Position numbers and translations under genes: made by a program. Positions 45,557 through 58,500 of a stretch of 64,000 nt of DNA are shown here, piece after piece. A model generated the notes under the pieces. It was not told the origin of the DNA. It saw only the letters and a program-made list of their open reading frames with translations, and did not search any database. Within the stretch, counting starts at the first letter, position 1; every line of letters begins with the position of its first letter. Source of the stretch: Toxoplasma gondii ME49 (Eukaryota; Apicomplexa; Conoidasida; Eucoccidiorida; Sarcocystidae); assembly GCF_000006565.2 (NCBI RefSeq), contig NC_031469.1:1632583-1696582 (forward strand), written 5' to 3'.

Positions 45557-48500
45557 GATCCAGGCAGGAAGAATCTGGAGAATCCCCTGACGAACAGACC
45601 GTACAAGAACGAATTCTCTCCATCTGTACATCTAAGGTTATCTTCGGCGCACAGTGCGTCGTCAGAGCTCCGGTCTAGCCTGTCTACAAAGTACATTTCT
45701 TGTGTTCTCCTCGTCGCCTCGATCTACCTCGTCAAATTTGTAGCATCTCCAAAAACAAAAGACTTTGTTGAAACGGGCGTGTGTCTTCGTTTTGAAACAC
45801 TCATGCAGATCTGGCGATGCTTGTCGAGTCCTCTCTTTCATCTCTTCAACGTCACTCCCTCGCCCTGCGCCTTCCTAGCCTCCCCTTTTGAGACGAGACC
45901 AGCCGTCGACGCATTGGGGAGACGCGCAGAAACTGCGAAAAGCACAGTCGAAACTGGAGGATACTCACGAGCTCCGCGGCCCACTGGACAGGGTGAAAGG
46001 CGAGAAGGCAGGGCAGGAGCGGCCGAGAAAAAGGCGAAGGACAACCGTGAAGGAAACGAAGAAAAAAATAGCGGAGACGGAAGGACGACAGAGAGGCCGA
46101 GGCAGAGACACACGAGAGAGAGGAGCGGCCAGCAGCGGCTGCGGATTTAGAAAGGAGGCACAAAGTGTACAGACAGAAGGAAAGAACGAGGGTGATGAAT
46201 AGGAGACTCGTAGAGAAAGCGAAAAACGAGCAGACGGAAGAAACGAGGAGTGTACAGCAATGCTGAAAGAACGAGGTTGACGAACAGGCAGCTTTGTAGA
46301 GAAGAAGGAAAACTGGGAAGACGACTGCGTTCGGCGAAGGCGAAAAACAGGACTGGCACCAGTTTATCAAACGGCGGAGCCGACAGGAGCGCGTCCTGTC
46401 TCGAAAGGTGCGTACGCCTTTCACATGCGAGGGAGGAAGACGAGAAAATTTAGAGAGATAAATTGGCCAGAGGCGCTGGTCTCGCGACTGCTCGGGTGTC
46501 AGACTGTCGCACAGGAAAATCTACAAAGAGGGGAAGGAACCTGAAGGCTGCTATCCCCATTGGCGAAACAGGGTGTATCTGACAGCGAGGAACCGACCTT
46601 TGCACAAAGCGTTGAGTTTCTGCTGTCTTGAAATGACGCCGAAGAGAAACATGCGCTCCGAGTCAGCGCATGCATAGTGTCTGTCCACTCCGAGGTGACC
46701 GCGCGAAATTTCGGAATGGACCGCAAAAAAGAGGCTCTTTCAGTGGATAATCGAGCGGCGCTTGTTGCTGGCGCGTCTTAAGCCGCAGGTTTCCCAATCG
46801 TTGCGAAGAAAGCGGAAGTCCTCCTCTCCTAACGCGTCGATAGGAGTCTCTCAGTTGGTCTCCAACAAGACACACCAATGACCAGCAGCCTCTGTCTCCT
46901 TTTCCCCAAAGAGATTCCGAGAACGTTTTCTTGGCTGTCGAAGCACTGGCACCCGAGAAAAATGACCTTGTCTCTCTTGCTCGAAGCCAGTTTACGAGCC
47001 CGTACAGGTACGGTTCGGCGTTTCATTGATGAAGGCGCCTGAGAGGTCCGCGTCGTGCGTCGGCGCCGGTGGGAATGCGACAACACTAAAGGCCTACGTG
47101 ACCTCATTGATGACGCAGAGAACCCGAGAAAGATTTGAGTGGCGAGGCAAAGTTTCCCGAGCTCCCTGTTGCTCTCTGTGTAGCAAGTGCTTGAGCTGGA
47201 GACAAGTGAAGTTGTTGCTCTTCTCTTGAAGTCGAACGGGGGACGAAAGGGGCAAACGCTTTTGAAAAACCACATGCGCACTTGAGAAAGAGCGCGAACC
47301 TCTTCATTTATTTATATTTATACGAACTGTAGCTTCCGTTTCGTTTACCCAGCTTCGATTGTGGCAGAGCTGCAAACGACGCTATAATTACAAAGCAGGG
47401 CCTCTCGAATACTTCCGAGGATCACATTCTAGATCGGCAGTGATCACTCTCGCCACCCCGAGCAGTAGAGGCACATATTTTCGGTGTCTTTTCCCTGACG
47501 ACTTTCAACAGATACGAATACGACTGAATCCACTTCTCCACTTGTGCTCTCTCTTGAAAGCGGCGCTTCGCATCGGGGTAGAACGAGAGCACGGATTCTC
47601 CAAATTGCCTTTCACCGAGAGATCTTCGCTCTTTTGTGTCTCTCTTCCTGAGACACACCGGAGCTGCGGAAAGTCCAAATCTGCAGGAGGCGTCGACACG
47701 GGGTGGGCGGCTGTCTTGGTAGTAGACGCGACAGTGCGTCTGGAGTGAGTCTTTGGTCTTTCTGTTTCGCTTGACTTGTGCATTACCTCGTCACTGTGCA
47801 GAGTACAGTAAAGGTGAACCTAGCGAGCTGCCGCCTCTGGTCTTTTAAATCCTTCCCAGAAGGTACACCAGAAGTCGCGCTCGACGTAGAAGGGGAGAGC
47901 TTGGGGGTTACCGCGAAAAGCATCAGGCAAGACTGGAACATTACATGCTCATACATGCCCTCCGTCCGAGTTATAGATATGTGTCTCCAGCACGACAGAG
48001 TCCAGAGAATCGCTTGACTTCCACGAACGGAGTAACACCATCGGTCATCTTTACTCCCACAGTCTTTGATATTTTTCAGCAGAAAGACGTGTCTACAGTG
48101 AAGTTCCAACGGACGGCAGCGTGATATTCCATGTCGTTGTGGCAATCAGCTACCTTCTGCGGGGGAGTATGTACTAGGTATTGGGCTCTTGGTATCGATA
48201 TTGAAGGTCTCCGAGGATGCGGGAGGCCTCTTGCTCTATCAAGTCTAATCACACCATGCCAGTTCTATATGTAGGAATCTGTGCAAGAGACTCAGAGGAG
48301 CGCGCCGGAGTCCGCCAAAGTCTGGGGAAGCTATGTTGCCGGTGTGGAGGGGATATTTTCCTCTTGAAAAACACTGTAAATCGAATTGTCGAAGATTCAC
48401 AGGAGAAACTGCAGCGACCCTGTAACTCGCTTGAGTCCTCCAAAGCCGGCGCTGGGAACTGGAAAATGCTCTCAAAACATCGCTTCCGAACCCTCACAGA

Positions 48501-49596
48501 GAGGGGTACAAAGCAGCTACGATAGTCTCCGTATCAACACCATAAAACTGTGGAGTTCGTTTCACTCTCTCCCGTAGAAGTGAATACGTAAGAGAAGGTG
48601 TAGCTCCACTGCGCCCTGCATGCTTCGTTTGTGGCGCAGAGGTGGAACGTCGAGTGGACCATCTCCGCAGAGTGTTCCTGCTTTCGCATGCTGCTGCTCA
48701 GTGAATACACGGAACGGCGCTCTTTGGGGTCGCCCGCTATCGAAGAGATTGTCACTCTGAAAACGCAAAAAGCAAGAAACGTCCTCTCTACAATGGCCAC
48801 AGCGTCAGAAAAGAAAGCCCCGTTTCGCCCTCGACTGGAAATCCACCATAGAATCCACTCCAGTGTTTGTGTCCACCTCGCTTCACGTTTATCGCCACTC
48901 GTCTCGGGTCTCTCTCCGGTCGCTCTTGTCTCTTTGAGCGCTTACCCCGGGAGTGACAAATGAAACTTCTTTTCAAAAACGAGAAAGATCCACGATCCAT
49001 CCACGTTACACCTGTCTCCCTTCTCTCCCTTTCGTCATCACCTCCTTCCGTCCTTGGTCCACTCTCGCACTTGTGCATTCAACTCTTACGACTTCCCTGG
49101 AACCTCCTTCCTTGTCCCTTTTCCACTCCTGAGCTTCTTCCTCTCCACCCTCAAAGTCTCTCTTGCTTCTCTCGCTGCAGTCGCAGTTCGCGGTAGAGGC
49201 CCGTTTTCTCCTTCCACGAATCTCGTCTTTCACTGCATGCTCACCTTCCAACAGACAACCCAGACTTCAATCCCTGCCCACTCGCGGCAAGGCGGTAAAT
49301 GCATCTTCGTTCAGGGAAATTGAAAGCGCTTCCAGTGTCTGTATGCAGGAGACGCCATTAGGTCAGGTGGCAAAAAAAACTTCCTCGGGCAGCTCTCCTT
49401 CGTTTTGTTCTCTCCCTCCCCTCGTTGACATCTTTCCCCCGCAAACGCTCCCCCGTCCCATGCGGAGTCATACACAGGACTACAACATCCGAAACTGTGC
49501 ATCACTTTTCCGACTCTATCTCATCGTCGAAGCTACATTTAGTATCCTAGCGACTACAACGTCCTGGTTTCCTCAGTAACGCGACACTCAGCGTCG
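45557..49596. other. About 4 kb spacer without a convincing gene
   Basis: Holds the 5' flank of the minus-strand gene starting at 45556 and the 3' flank of the giant minus-strand gene. Frames up to about 190 codons occur (for example 45852-46424 -), but they have skewed Ser/Leu/Phe or Arg/Lys composition and no motif. The stretch 46.5-48.8 kb has only short frames on both strands. A non-coding RNA or small gene cannot be excluded. Confidence 0.35.
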
Positions 49597-52500
49597 TCAC
49601 TGCATGAAGGCGCCGCCGACCGCAGCGACGACGGCAGCATTCATTGGGGCGCTCTGTCGCGTGAACCGATCCTCTCCGTTCTCGAGCCCAGAGGAAGGCT
49701 GTGTCGCATGCCCAAACAGAACCTGAGTGAAGGCGCCAAGTCCACCGGGAAGCTCGCGGCTGTCTCCTTCTCCCAGGGTCTCCTGTTCTCCGCTGTCGCT
49801 CGCTCCGTCACTCAGCCGGTAGCCGGAAAGCGCCTCCGCCCGTCGCTTCGCCCCACAGACTCCGGCGCCCGCGGCGCAAGCGGGCCCGAGTGTCTCCGCG
49901 CCCGTGGAGCCCAACGCGCCCGTCTCCTCAGGCAAGAGCTCGGCGCCGGCCCAGAAGGCGCGGCTATCACGGAGGGCGACAGCGCTCGTCTGGTGGGTCA
50001 CGTCCGTAGGTGCATGCAGGAGGAGATTTGTCATCCAGTCTGTTCGAGCCCAGCGGCTTGAGCTGACGGTTGTCTCCTCGCGCCCGCGCCGGAGGGCCTC
50101 AGCGAGCTCCGTCTCGTCCAGGGCCTCCGCAAGTGTCTCCAAGGGCAGGGCCACACCGCACCTGCGCCAGAGGCTGAGGCGCAGCTGCTGCAGCTCGGGG
50201 ACAGTCAGGAAGCGGAGGAGGGGCAGCAGCGGCTGAGGCCTCGCCGCGGCCTTCTGGAGCCTCGGACGCATGCGCTCAGCCGACTCGTTTTTTCCAGACT
50301 CTTCGCGACGAGAATACGCGGCAGTCGTGGAGGCCGATTTGCAGCTCTGCGCGAAAGAGCCGAGACAAATCTCGAAGATCGCCGCCTCCACCTGCCGGCG
50401 CGCAGAGTTCCTCGCCAGAAGCTTCCAGAGGCCGCGCTTCTGGCCGCTGATGAAGGCGTGGACGATCCAGACCGCGAGGACGTACTGGAGTGGGACGCAG
50501 GCCAGGAGAAGCAGCAGGAGAGCCGCGAAAACGAACGCCACCTCCGTCAAACTGCGGTTTCTCCAGGAAAACAAGTTGCAAATCTTCTCTCCCCACACCA
50601 CCCACCGCCACAGCTTGACAAGAAACCGAGTCGACGACGCCCGAACCTCCCGATACAGCGCGAACAGCTCGCCCCCCGGCAGCGACGACCCAGCCAAAGG
50701 CGTTTCCACGGTCTCCAAATCTGCGGGATCGGAGACAGGCCCGGGACCGTCAGGACCCCCCGCAGTCGGCAGCACAGGCCCAGCTGGCGGGGACAGGCCC
50801 TCCACGGCCTCGGGAGCGCTGGCGCCCCAGCCTAAGAAGGAATACGCAGTCGGAGGCTCGATATCGTTTTCGAGAGGCTGCGCAGAAGGGATGGACACCG
50901 GAGAAACTGTCTCCGACTCGCGACCGGCGGCGGCTGGCCCTCGTGAAGCCTCGGAGAAACACGGGAATCGCAGGGACGGAAGAAAGAGAGATGCCGACTC
51001 GCGCGATGGCCGGCGCACTGTCAAGAGCTCCAGAAGCGCCTCCAGAGCAGCGGCGTTTGAAGAAGGCGACGAGAACGGGGGGGCGCTCAGGACCACGAGC
51101 GAGGTGTTTAGGGTCCCGTAGTCGGCTGCAAGGAGCCCCTCTTCTCCTTGGCGCTTCGTTCTCCAAAATCGCGAAGCAACTCCTAGCGCTGAGTGCTTTT
51201 CTGAAAACGCAGGACATCTGTCAACGGCGTCTGAGCGCTGAGGCGAGCCGGGCGCGATTTCTGGCAAAAAAATCTCCGACGAGACGAAAGGAGAAGCCGC
51301 GGCGATCTGGGCCTGCAGAGAGGCCCTGCAGACTCGCCCAGGAAACGCGCTGCAGAGACGGCGCGTCGAGGTAAACGGCGAATCTACAAGAGGAGACAGA
51401 GTCGCCTTCGGCACGACAGGCGTGAACCTCGGAGAAAAGACGGAGAACAAGCAGCTCCCCCAAGACTGCGTAAGTGCCGATCTCTGCTTCCACGCGGAAC
51501 CCTGAGATTCTGCCTGCTCGAATGTTGAGGCCAAAAACCGAAACGCAAACTCCGCGTCGAGCCCTCCAGTGCGAACCAGGAGTGCTTGCCCCGTCTTCCT
51601 TCCTGTCTCTCCACTGTACTCTCGTCGCCGACGGTGCCCCGGGCTCGGCCGCCGCCGCGCGGTCGCCGAGACGCCGGAAGTCTGTCCCCACGAGTTCTGG
51701 GAGGTCAGCAGGTGTCTCTGTTCTTCCAGTTCTTCGCTCGCCGCCTCGCCAGCCTCGTCTCCGGAGACCGCACGCGCAGTCTGTCTCCTTGGAGGCGACA
51801 TACGCCAGTGTTCCACCTCTTCGTCGTCGTCTCGAAACCGCGCGCGCTTCCCTGGAGTCGTGGCGCTTTCTCGCGGCCGACGGGAACCAGCCGCCTTCGC
51901 CTTCGCCCCTTCTGCCTCGCTGCGTGCCTCGCCCGGCTCGATCTGGAGCCCAACTAGCGGTCGCGCGGTCGCGGCCGGGGCCATGAAGTAGTTGTGGGCG
52001 CTGCCGAGCTGGACGAGATCAACTCCGGGCGAGGGGCTTTGTTCCGGAAAAGGAGGAGTTTCTGCAAAGAATGGCGCGCCTTCTGCTGCGTCGCGTTTTC
52101 TCGCTTGTCTGGCAAATGCACTGGTGTCTCCTCTGCCGTCCGACTCGCGCTTACCTCTTCGGGCCTCTCGAGGCGGCGCCGGGCGCGCGGGCTCCACGGC
52201 GGCGGGGGAGGGTGCCTCACTCTCTGCAGAGAGCCGCTCACGCTTCCGAAAATGTTTCTTCATCCACTTTCGCGCGAACTGAGCAACGCCTGTAAACATC
52301 GTCTCTGGGCCGACAGCAACTGAAGGATTCGTTGAATGACTCGCGGGCGCTTGTCGACCAGAAGAAGAAGAAGCACAGGAAACGTGTGGTGGCGAAGACG
52401 ATTGAGGTTGCGAGGAAGAAGACGAAGAACGAGGACGTGATAAGGAAGACGAAGAAGATTGTGATGCAGAAGAACAAGGTTGTGAACCAGAACAGGGTTG

Positions 52501-55500
52501 TGACGAAGAAGATGAAGAACAAGGTTGTGATGCAGATGAAGCTAAGTAAGAAGATGAAGGAGACGAAGGTGAAGATGAGGAACGAGAAGGGGATGGAGAG
52601 GATGAAGTTGGAGCAGACAGCTTGTGTTTGCCACGAGGATGACGATGTCCAAAATGTCGACGCCGAGAGCGTCGACTCACCGGCACTGCCTGGTCGTGCG
52701 GCAGTTGTGAATCTGAAGCGAAGACGCTTCTTGAATCCAGCAGTGCTTCTTCATTTGAACTTTCACCTCTTTTTTTTTCTCCTACTTCTTCTCTTTCTAC
52801 CTCACCACCCTTTCTTCCCGCTGCTTCCTCCTGTATCAGAAGAGCCTCTGTTCTTCCCAGTTCGTCTCCTCCTGCACAGGCATGTCCCCAGAAACCCATC
52901 TTGTTGCCGACACTCTTGCTCCCTCCAGAAGCTCCTTGGTTTTCTTCTTCTCGGTACTGTGCCTCGACAGCTTCTCCATCTTTTGATCTCTCATCCTGTT
53001 TCCTTCCTTCTTTTCTCTCTTCTTCCTCCTCCTGCTCCTCTCCTTCGTCCACTTTCTCTTTTCCTCCCTTTTCTCTTTCTCGCCTTCCTTCTTCCTCCTC
53101 TTCTTCTTCCGCCACTTCTTCTCCACCAACTTCCTCTTCATCCACTTGTGCTCTCACTCCTCTCTGTATTTCTTCCCCTTCTTCTCCTTCTTTTCCTTCT
53201 TCTCCTTCTTCTCCTTCTCCCCCTTCTCCTTCTCCCTCTCCCTCTTGCGCGTCTTCTCTCTCTTCGTCTTCTCCCTTTCCGCCTCGCTCTTCTTCCCTCC
53301 ATTCTCGCTGCCTGTCGTCTTTCGATCTCGGCGGCTCTGCCCCTGCACACACGCGAAAGAAAACGCTGCACGCGACAGCTGAACAACGATGAAATGCAAT
53401 TAGGCGCCAGGGAGCAGTCCACTGGACGGCTTTTAGCGTTGTGTCTGCGGCGACGCAGGTGAACGTTCTCAACGGTGTTCGAAAGGCTTCGGCGGACAGC
53501 AATCGGATGCTTGTGAAACAAGAAGCTGCTTCGGCCGCACCACTCGCGCGCACCCTCCGATGGAAAGCTGATTCGAAGTAACCAGCAGCTCCACTTCTGC
53601 GTGGCGCGGCTTCTGTAGGAAACAAGTTTCAGCGTAAAGCGCGAGTTCATCATCATATGCCATGTTTGACTGACGGTACAAATGTGCTGTGTTGCGACAC
53701 ACTCTTTCGTTTCGCGCAGTTGAAGGGGTGAGTGTGTAATGATCGTTGATTCTGCGTCTCCACCACAGCACTGAAAACATGAATTCAGCAAAAGTATCCG
53801 TTCCGCGAGAGGTCTTCTGCAGCCTTCTTCGCGCTCGGATCATGGTTCCTTCGCCCCACTCACTGACCTGTGTCTTCCTCAGTTTCTCGCCGCGTTTCGC
53901 TGGACCGCGCCGCTTCGTCGCGCGCTTCCTGCCCTCCCTCTGAAGTCCCCCGGCGTCCCGAGCGACTTCCGCCGCATGCGGGGACGAAGTCGCAGTCTGC
54001 GCAGAGGAGCCCGGCGACTGCGGGAGAGAGCTGGGGGGCTCCGCCGGCGACGGAGAAGGCGAGAAGAAGGCGCGTCCAGTGAAGCGTAGACACCACGAGT
54101 TCCGCAAACTTCCCGCGCTCGCGGCAAGTGCTCCAGAAGTCTTTTTCTTCTCTTTCATAGGAAGGCAGAAGCAGCCGCGGGAGGGGAGGCGGCAGGCGCC
54201 ACGGCGAGCAGCACGGTGAAAAACAACCGCATACACTCCACGAAAACCGACGAGATGGAGCCTCAGCTTGGGGCTTTCTTTTGCCATGCTTGAGACCCTC
54301 GGCCTGAGTGCAGCGTCCGCAACTGTCTCCTTTGCAGGAGGGGCGAGGCGGCGCAGAGGACGCGCGCGAAAGGGGGGACTCTGACAAGAAGGTCTCGCAG
54401 TTTTGGGGGGGATTGTCGCTGCCGTTTATGCTTCCAGATGCGGCGGGATCGAGATGCCAAGAGGCGTGGTGATGCTTCAGAAGGAGAACCAGCATGCACG
54501 CGAGGGGACGAGAATCTCGCGACGCTGAAGAAGAGGGAGAAAGCAGGACCTGCAACTGCATGCGCCGCGGCGTGAAGAGCATGAAGAGCGGAAATTCAGT
54601 GAGGAAGTCGAGGAGACAAATGCCTGCCCGCGGGTGCCGACTGAGCACCACCAGCAGAGCCGGAAAAAGCAGAAACGCGAGGAAACGCGAGGGAAGAAAA
54701 AGCAGAGATAGGAGAAGGTAAGCCAGACAAAACAGCGAGAAAGACGGCGAGGTGAACTCCGTCACGGCCGACGCTAGAGACGCGAATCCGGCGATCCTGA
54801 GGTCAAAGGCGCAGGAGGAAGAGATACGAAAAAAAACGATGGAGACAGAGAACGCGAAGCTGTAGTGACAGGCGGGGCGTCGAGTCAGGTGGCACACAAC
54901 GGGTGAAACACAGAAGGACAAACTTGAAAAAACAAGAGCGAAGGAGATAGCCCTGGAGAGCTCGAACCATTCACGCGTCCGTATTTGAACGCATGCGTTT
55001 CCACGCCTGATCGCTTCACGAGCGAACTATCTAGACACAGCACGCCTTTCGGGTGTACGTACAGCAGCCGACTTCAGTGGCTACTTCGCGTCCGACAGAC
55101 GGGACAGACTCGGCCGAGGCCAGGCTCGAACACCCAGCAAAGCAGGCAGTCGTCCGCAAAGAGTGCCCCGCACGGTTTCAGCTGCATGCATTGTGGTCGG
55201 AGCTGTCTGAAAAACATTCTCTAAATCGCCTGGAAGGACGCAACTCTCTTACCGCATTCTCCTGTTGATCTACTCACATGCGTCTCCCTCTCGGACCTCT
55301 ACTCACACATATACTATAACTGTATACACATAATTACAGAAATATATATATATATATATATATACATATACATACATATGCACGTATGTATATATCTATG
55401 TATATATATATATATGCTGACAGATGTAGACAAATAGATAGGGAGAGGTGGATATCGAGACAGATATGGATAGACAGTTAGATAGATTTGGTTGAATTGA

Positions 55501-58500
55501 TGAACGGAGAGAGACAGATATAGAGACCTAGGGGGAGATATAGGCAGACAGGTGGGCATACAGAGACAGACACGACGGATTCAATTCCTGTGTAACTTTC
55601 TGTGTTGCGTGTGTAAACTGTTCCATCTTTTTTCGGGAAGCGCACCTGTCTCGTAGTCTGCCAAGGCGTTTGATTTGGAGAAGGAGCTGTTGAATCGGAA
55701 GCCAAGTGCCTCCTCCACCTGCGGCGTCTGCTGCTGCAGCTGCTCCTGTCGCGACACTGGAGCTATCGAGGAAGGGCTGAGGCGTATCGAAGACTTCCTC
55801 CACAGGTTGCAGATAACTCGGCCACAAAGTCGGACTCAATACAGAGATTTCAATTCGCCCCTCGTCGGCCTTGAGAGACTTCGTCTCTCGTCCCTTCACC
55901 TCTCGCCCCTTGTCGCCTCCGACTGCGGTCGCCGCAAGAGGGCCCTGCGGGTTCGCCTCTGGAGCGGACGCGCCCGCACGGCTGTCTCCGCTGGTTTGAG
56001 GCGCTGAGCCTGTCTCTCGTCCTGAAGCGCCGAGGCCCCCAGCGGAGGCGCCAGACTCTCCCGACGACCGGGACGACGGCAGTACTCGGCACAAGTCAGC
56101 GAGAGGATGGGTCACAGCATGCGAAGAAGAAGGAAAAGGCAGGAGAGGCAGAGACAAGCGCTGCGGCGTCGCAGGGCCGAACAGGTGGCTCGGGACAGCC
56201 ACTGAGCCAAGGTAGTACGCGAGGGGACAGGCCAGGGACAGAGACAAGGCGAGAGACGGCGCCCACGGCTGGGTCGCGGAGAGAAAGGGACCGAGGGAGG
56301 CGGGGGGGCCTTGAGCCGACGGCGGGGGGCAAGGGAGCGAAGGGAGAGAAATGCCGACTTCGGCGTTGCTTGCGGGGCCTCCTGGGTCGCCCGAGCCTGC
56401 GCGCGCGGCCGCCGCCCCGGTGATGCGCTGGACGCGCCGACTCTCGAAGTCGCCCTGCCTCCTCTTGGGTGTCTGCGAAGACTGTCGACCGCGCGCGGCG
56501 GGTGCGGGCGCGTAGCTGGGGGGCGGCGCCGCGTAGAGGTGGAGGACGAGGTCTTGCTGGTTCCTAGGCGCGAACAGTGGGAGATTGAGACAGGGCGCAG
56601 GCCGGAAGACGAAACTCGAAGGCCCGAACGTCGGCACTGGATGCGGAGACGCGCGCGAGAACAGTTTCTGAAACAGAGATGCGGACGCCGCGGGCGTCGC
56701 CGCAGCCGCCGCAGGCAGCGGGAGAAATGGAGAACAAGCTGAGTCTGGAGACCCCGGAATCAGCACGCAGGGATACAAAGAAGACTGGAAACTGACGAGA
56801 ATGTACGGCGTGTAGCCGACCGGGAAGAGCGGAACGTCGAGCGAATGGAGCGCCAGAGAGAGGAGAGAAAACGATACAGCCGAAGGCGGAGGAAGAAGCG
56901 AGAAAGGGTCGAACGCATACGGTTTCACTCGCACTGACACGGCGTCTTTGAGTGTTCTTCTCGCCCGTGCAGCGGAGTCTACAGCGCCCATGGGCATGCG
57001 CATTCGCCTCCCGTCTCGCTTCTGCGTCGTGGTAAAAGAAGTCTCTTCCCTCGTCTCTCCTTCGTCTCCCGTCTCCAGGGCTCCTGCGGAAAGAGAAGAA
57101 GCCGCGCCTCGCAGACCCGGCTGGTGCTCCTGGCTCGTGCCTCGGCCTCCCAACGCAGGCCCTGTGTCCGGGGACACCGCATTCGCAATCGTTTCGCGAA
57201 GACAAGACAAAAGCGAACCCAAAACGGCTTCCTCTTCTCCGGTTCCTTGCGACGCCTCGGCTGCGGTTCCGGGTCCCCTCTGCGACTGGGGAGGAGCCGT
57301 CGGCGAGGCCGCAGACGCCGAGGGGGTCTCGCTGGACTCGTCGGCGTGCTCAAGGCGTGAGCGAGTCCCGGGCGCTGAGGCCTCCGGAGCCTGGCCAGCT
57401 CCAGAGCTCCCCTCGACACTTGTGCAAGCGTTGTTGCCATCGAACGAGGACGGCGAGAAACGCAGAGAAGACGCAGGAATGGTTTCGAGGCGGCCCGCTC
57501 GGAGGGCGGCAGCGCGCCGCCGCTCCACCTCGCGCTTCTCGACCCAGTCGACGAGGGGCCACACCCAGTGCGGAAGGCCCTCGGCGCACGCGTTGGTGTA
57601 GAGCTGCAGGTCGCGCCAGTGGACATACACCGCCGCGGCGGAGCCGAACTCCCTGCTCCGGAGGAGCGCCGCCACCCAGTCGTGGGCGGTCACGGCGTCT
57701 GGGGTGTAGAAGGTGAGAGTCTCCATGCACGCCGCGGGAGGCGGGAGCGGCGGAAAGGCGTCGAGATCGTCGAAGTACCCCGTTGGTGGCAAGACGCTCG
57801 TCTGCGGCAGAGGCGCGGAAGTTGCGGACTTCGAGATACAGAACCACTTGGTACTCGGACGCAGTTGTCGAGGCTCCAGACTGGAAGTCTCTGTCGGACC
57901 CGTGTCCTTGCACCGCTCCTGCAGTGCCCCCGACACCCGTTTTCCGCGTCTGGCCTCGCCCGAGAGCGCCGCGATCTCGGGTGTATGTACACTCAAGCTC
58001 GGTGCGTCCATCAAGCCATCGGAGTCGGAGTGGAGCCCCGAGGCCGGAGAGGCATATTGGAGGGACGGGGAGACCGTCGCCGATTCAGGTTCCTCATCCC
58101 TTTCGGCTCGGCTGCCAAGCGTACCGTCTTCATTCGCCTCTCCTTCCAAGGCTCCGCTTTCCCCTTCTCGCAGCAGGCGTCCGGGCTCCGAGTGCGCCGC
58201 GCCAGATCGTCCAGACAGCTCGCTATGCCCCGAGAAGTACAGATCATCGCCTCCTCTGTCTGCCGCGGCTTCCATCAGAAACTGTTCATCCTCAAAGCGC
58301 CTGAAGGCTTCGTCTTCAATTGCTTCTCCGCCAGTGCCCTGCGTGGCTGAGGAGGACGAAGAACTCCGTGACGCCGAAGAAGAGCCGTCTCGCAGAGTTT
58401 CGGCATCGTCCAGGTACCCCGCCGCTCTTCCCACTTTCGCCTGCTCCCCGGTGAGGTGACCGAAGGCGAAGCGACGGTGAGCACGGTTCTCACCTTTTCT

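Noticed and set aside
49708..52323. Several plus-strand frames of 100-283 codons within 49.7-53.4 kb
   Set aside because: Opposite-strand shadows of the giant gene. They are Arg/Ser/Pro-rich, mirror its codon bias and have no motifs.
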